This document shows positions 63,548 to 64,000 of a DNA stretch of 64,000 bases, in pieces. Positions within the stretch are counted from its first letter, which is position 1. Every line of letters begins with the position of its first letter. The translations under genes were made by a program, and so were the position numbers. The notes below the pieces were generated by a model. It was not told the origin of the DNA. It saw nothing but the letters and a program-made list of their open reading frames with translations, and ran no database searches. Where the stretch lies: the NCBI RefSeq assembly GCF_016584105.1, contig NZ_NRSM01000019.1:1-64000 (forward strand). The letters are read 5' to 3'. This DNA comes from Ectothiorhodospira shaposhnikovii (GTDB lineage Bacteria > Pseudomonadota > Gammaproteobacteria > Ectothiorhodospirales > Ectothiorhodospiraceae).

Positions 63548-64000
63548 GCGGTGGTGGTCATACGACTTCCGTGTCCGTTGACGGGCTCAGGGGACAGATG
63601 AGTTCCCGGGCAGCGGCGGAAACGATCCTTCCTGAAGGGGATGAGCGCGTGCAAAGTGGTACAGCCAAAGAAACCCAGATCATCGCAATCTATGGCAAGG
63701 GTGGTATTGGCAAGAGCTTTACGCTGTCGAACCTGTCCTACATGATGGCCCAGCAGGGCAAGCGCGTCCTGCTTATCGGCTGTGATCCCAAGAGCGATAC
63801 CACGTCCTTGCTGTTCGGCGGCAAGGCCTGCCCCACCATCATCGAAACCGCTGCCCGCAAGAAACTGGCGGGTGAGGAAGTGGAGATCGGTGATGTCTGC
63901 TTCAAGCGGGGTGGGGTGTTTGCCATGGAGTTGGGTGGCCCGGAAGTGGGGCGGGGCTGTGGTGGTCGCGGCATTATCCACGGTTTCGAAATCCTGGAAA
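63544..64000 (+). CDS. bchX: Chlorophyllide reductase iron protein, partial at window end
   Basis: The first 152 residues of the NifH-like ATPase subunit of chlorophyllide a reductase (COR), which donates electrons to BchYZ to reduce ring B. The P-loop is IAIYGKGGIGKSFTLSNLSYMMAQQG-like (GKGGIGKS at about residue 51-58), then IGCDPKSDTTSLLFGG and a GRGCGGRG segment near a cluster Cys. The start is GTG 63544 overlapping bchC, or ATG 63598. The gene runs past 64000; bchY and bchZ would be expected next. Confidence 0.95.
   Translation, partial: MSGGGHTTSVSVDGLRGQMSSRAAAETILPEGDERVQSGTAKETQIIAIYGKGGIGKSFTLSNLSYMMAQQGKRVLLIGCDPKSDTTSLLFGGKACPTIIETAARKKLAGEEVEIGDVCFKRGGVFAMELGGPEVGRGCGGRGIIHGFEILE

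Overview
The window comes from a high-GC, nitrogen-fixing, anoxygenic phototrophic gammaproteobacterium. An Ectothiorhodospiraceae-like purple sulfur bacterium is the best guess. The evidence is a photosynthesis gene cluster (bchIDO, crtIB, crtCD, crtEF, bchC, bchX) with spirilloxanthin-type carotenoid genes, a NifL/NifA pair of the gamma-proteobacterial kind, and an rnfABCDGEH operon of the type that supplies electrons to nitrogenase. The genus is inferred from gene content, not from a search.

Region by region. 1-310: remains of broken genes. 363-3962: a lipid-transport (Mla-type) ABC operon with STAS fused to the permease and an auxiliary lipoprotein. 4003-7519: an AcuI/YhdH reductase, a histidine kinase with a probable 5' frameshift, an acidic lipoprotein and a tandem pair of CrcB/Fluc fluoride channels. 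7603-8036: tRNA-Gly and tRNA-Cys. 8331-33388: a signalling-rich stretch with an HD-GYP phosphodiesterase, three different diguanylate cyclases, a chemoreceptor, and a LuxP-like periplasmic binding protein paired with a large GGDEF-EAL protein that ends in a zinc-binding CZB domain. Interspersed are a TauE exporter, a flavoprotein, a DUF2339 membrane protein, a SIMPL protein, a MerR-controlled metal exporter, a YchJ protein and a NYN-cold-shock fusion. 33490-36167: tRNA-Arg, a GntP permease and a patatin-like hydrolase.

36390-45364 is a nitrogen-fixation regulatory and energy module: rnfABCDGEH on the minus strand diverges from nifL-nifA on the plus strand. The 288 bp between them hold, by reading, two sigma-54 promoters facing apart, two NtrC-type dyads and two perfect NifA sites (TGT-N10-ACA). 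This predicts a cascade in which nitrogen starvation (NtrC) turns on nifLA, and NifA turns on rnf and possibly itself.

45441-51062 is housekeeping: trpF-trpB-trpA-accD-folC, then a Dps protein. 51390-64000 is the photosynthesis cluster: magnesium chelatase subunits (bchI, bchD) and bchO, then crtI-crtB, a convergent crtD-crtC pair, and crtE-crtF followed by bchC-bchX, which runs off the right edge. TGT-N12-ACA boxes typical of the redox/light repressor PpsR/CrtJ lie just ahead of crtI and bchC, and an imperfect one lies between crtD and crtE.

Two 58-bp intergenic repeats (20181-20238 and 26353-26410) carry closely spaced DnaA-box-like nonamers and are not explained by the genes around them.
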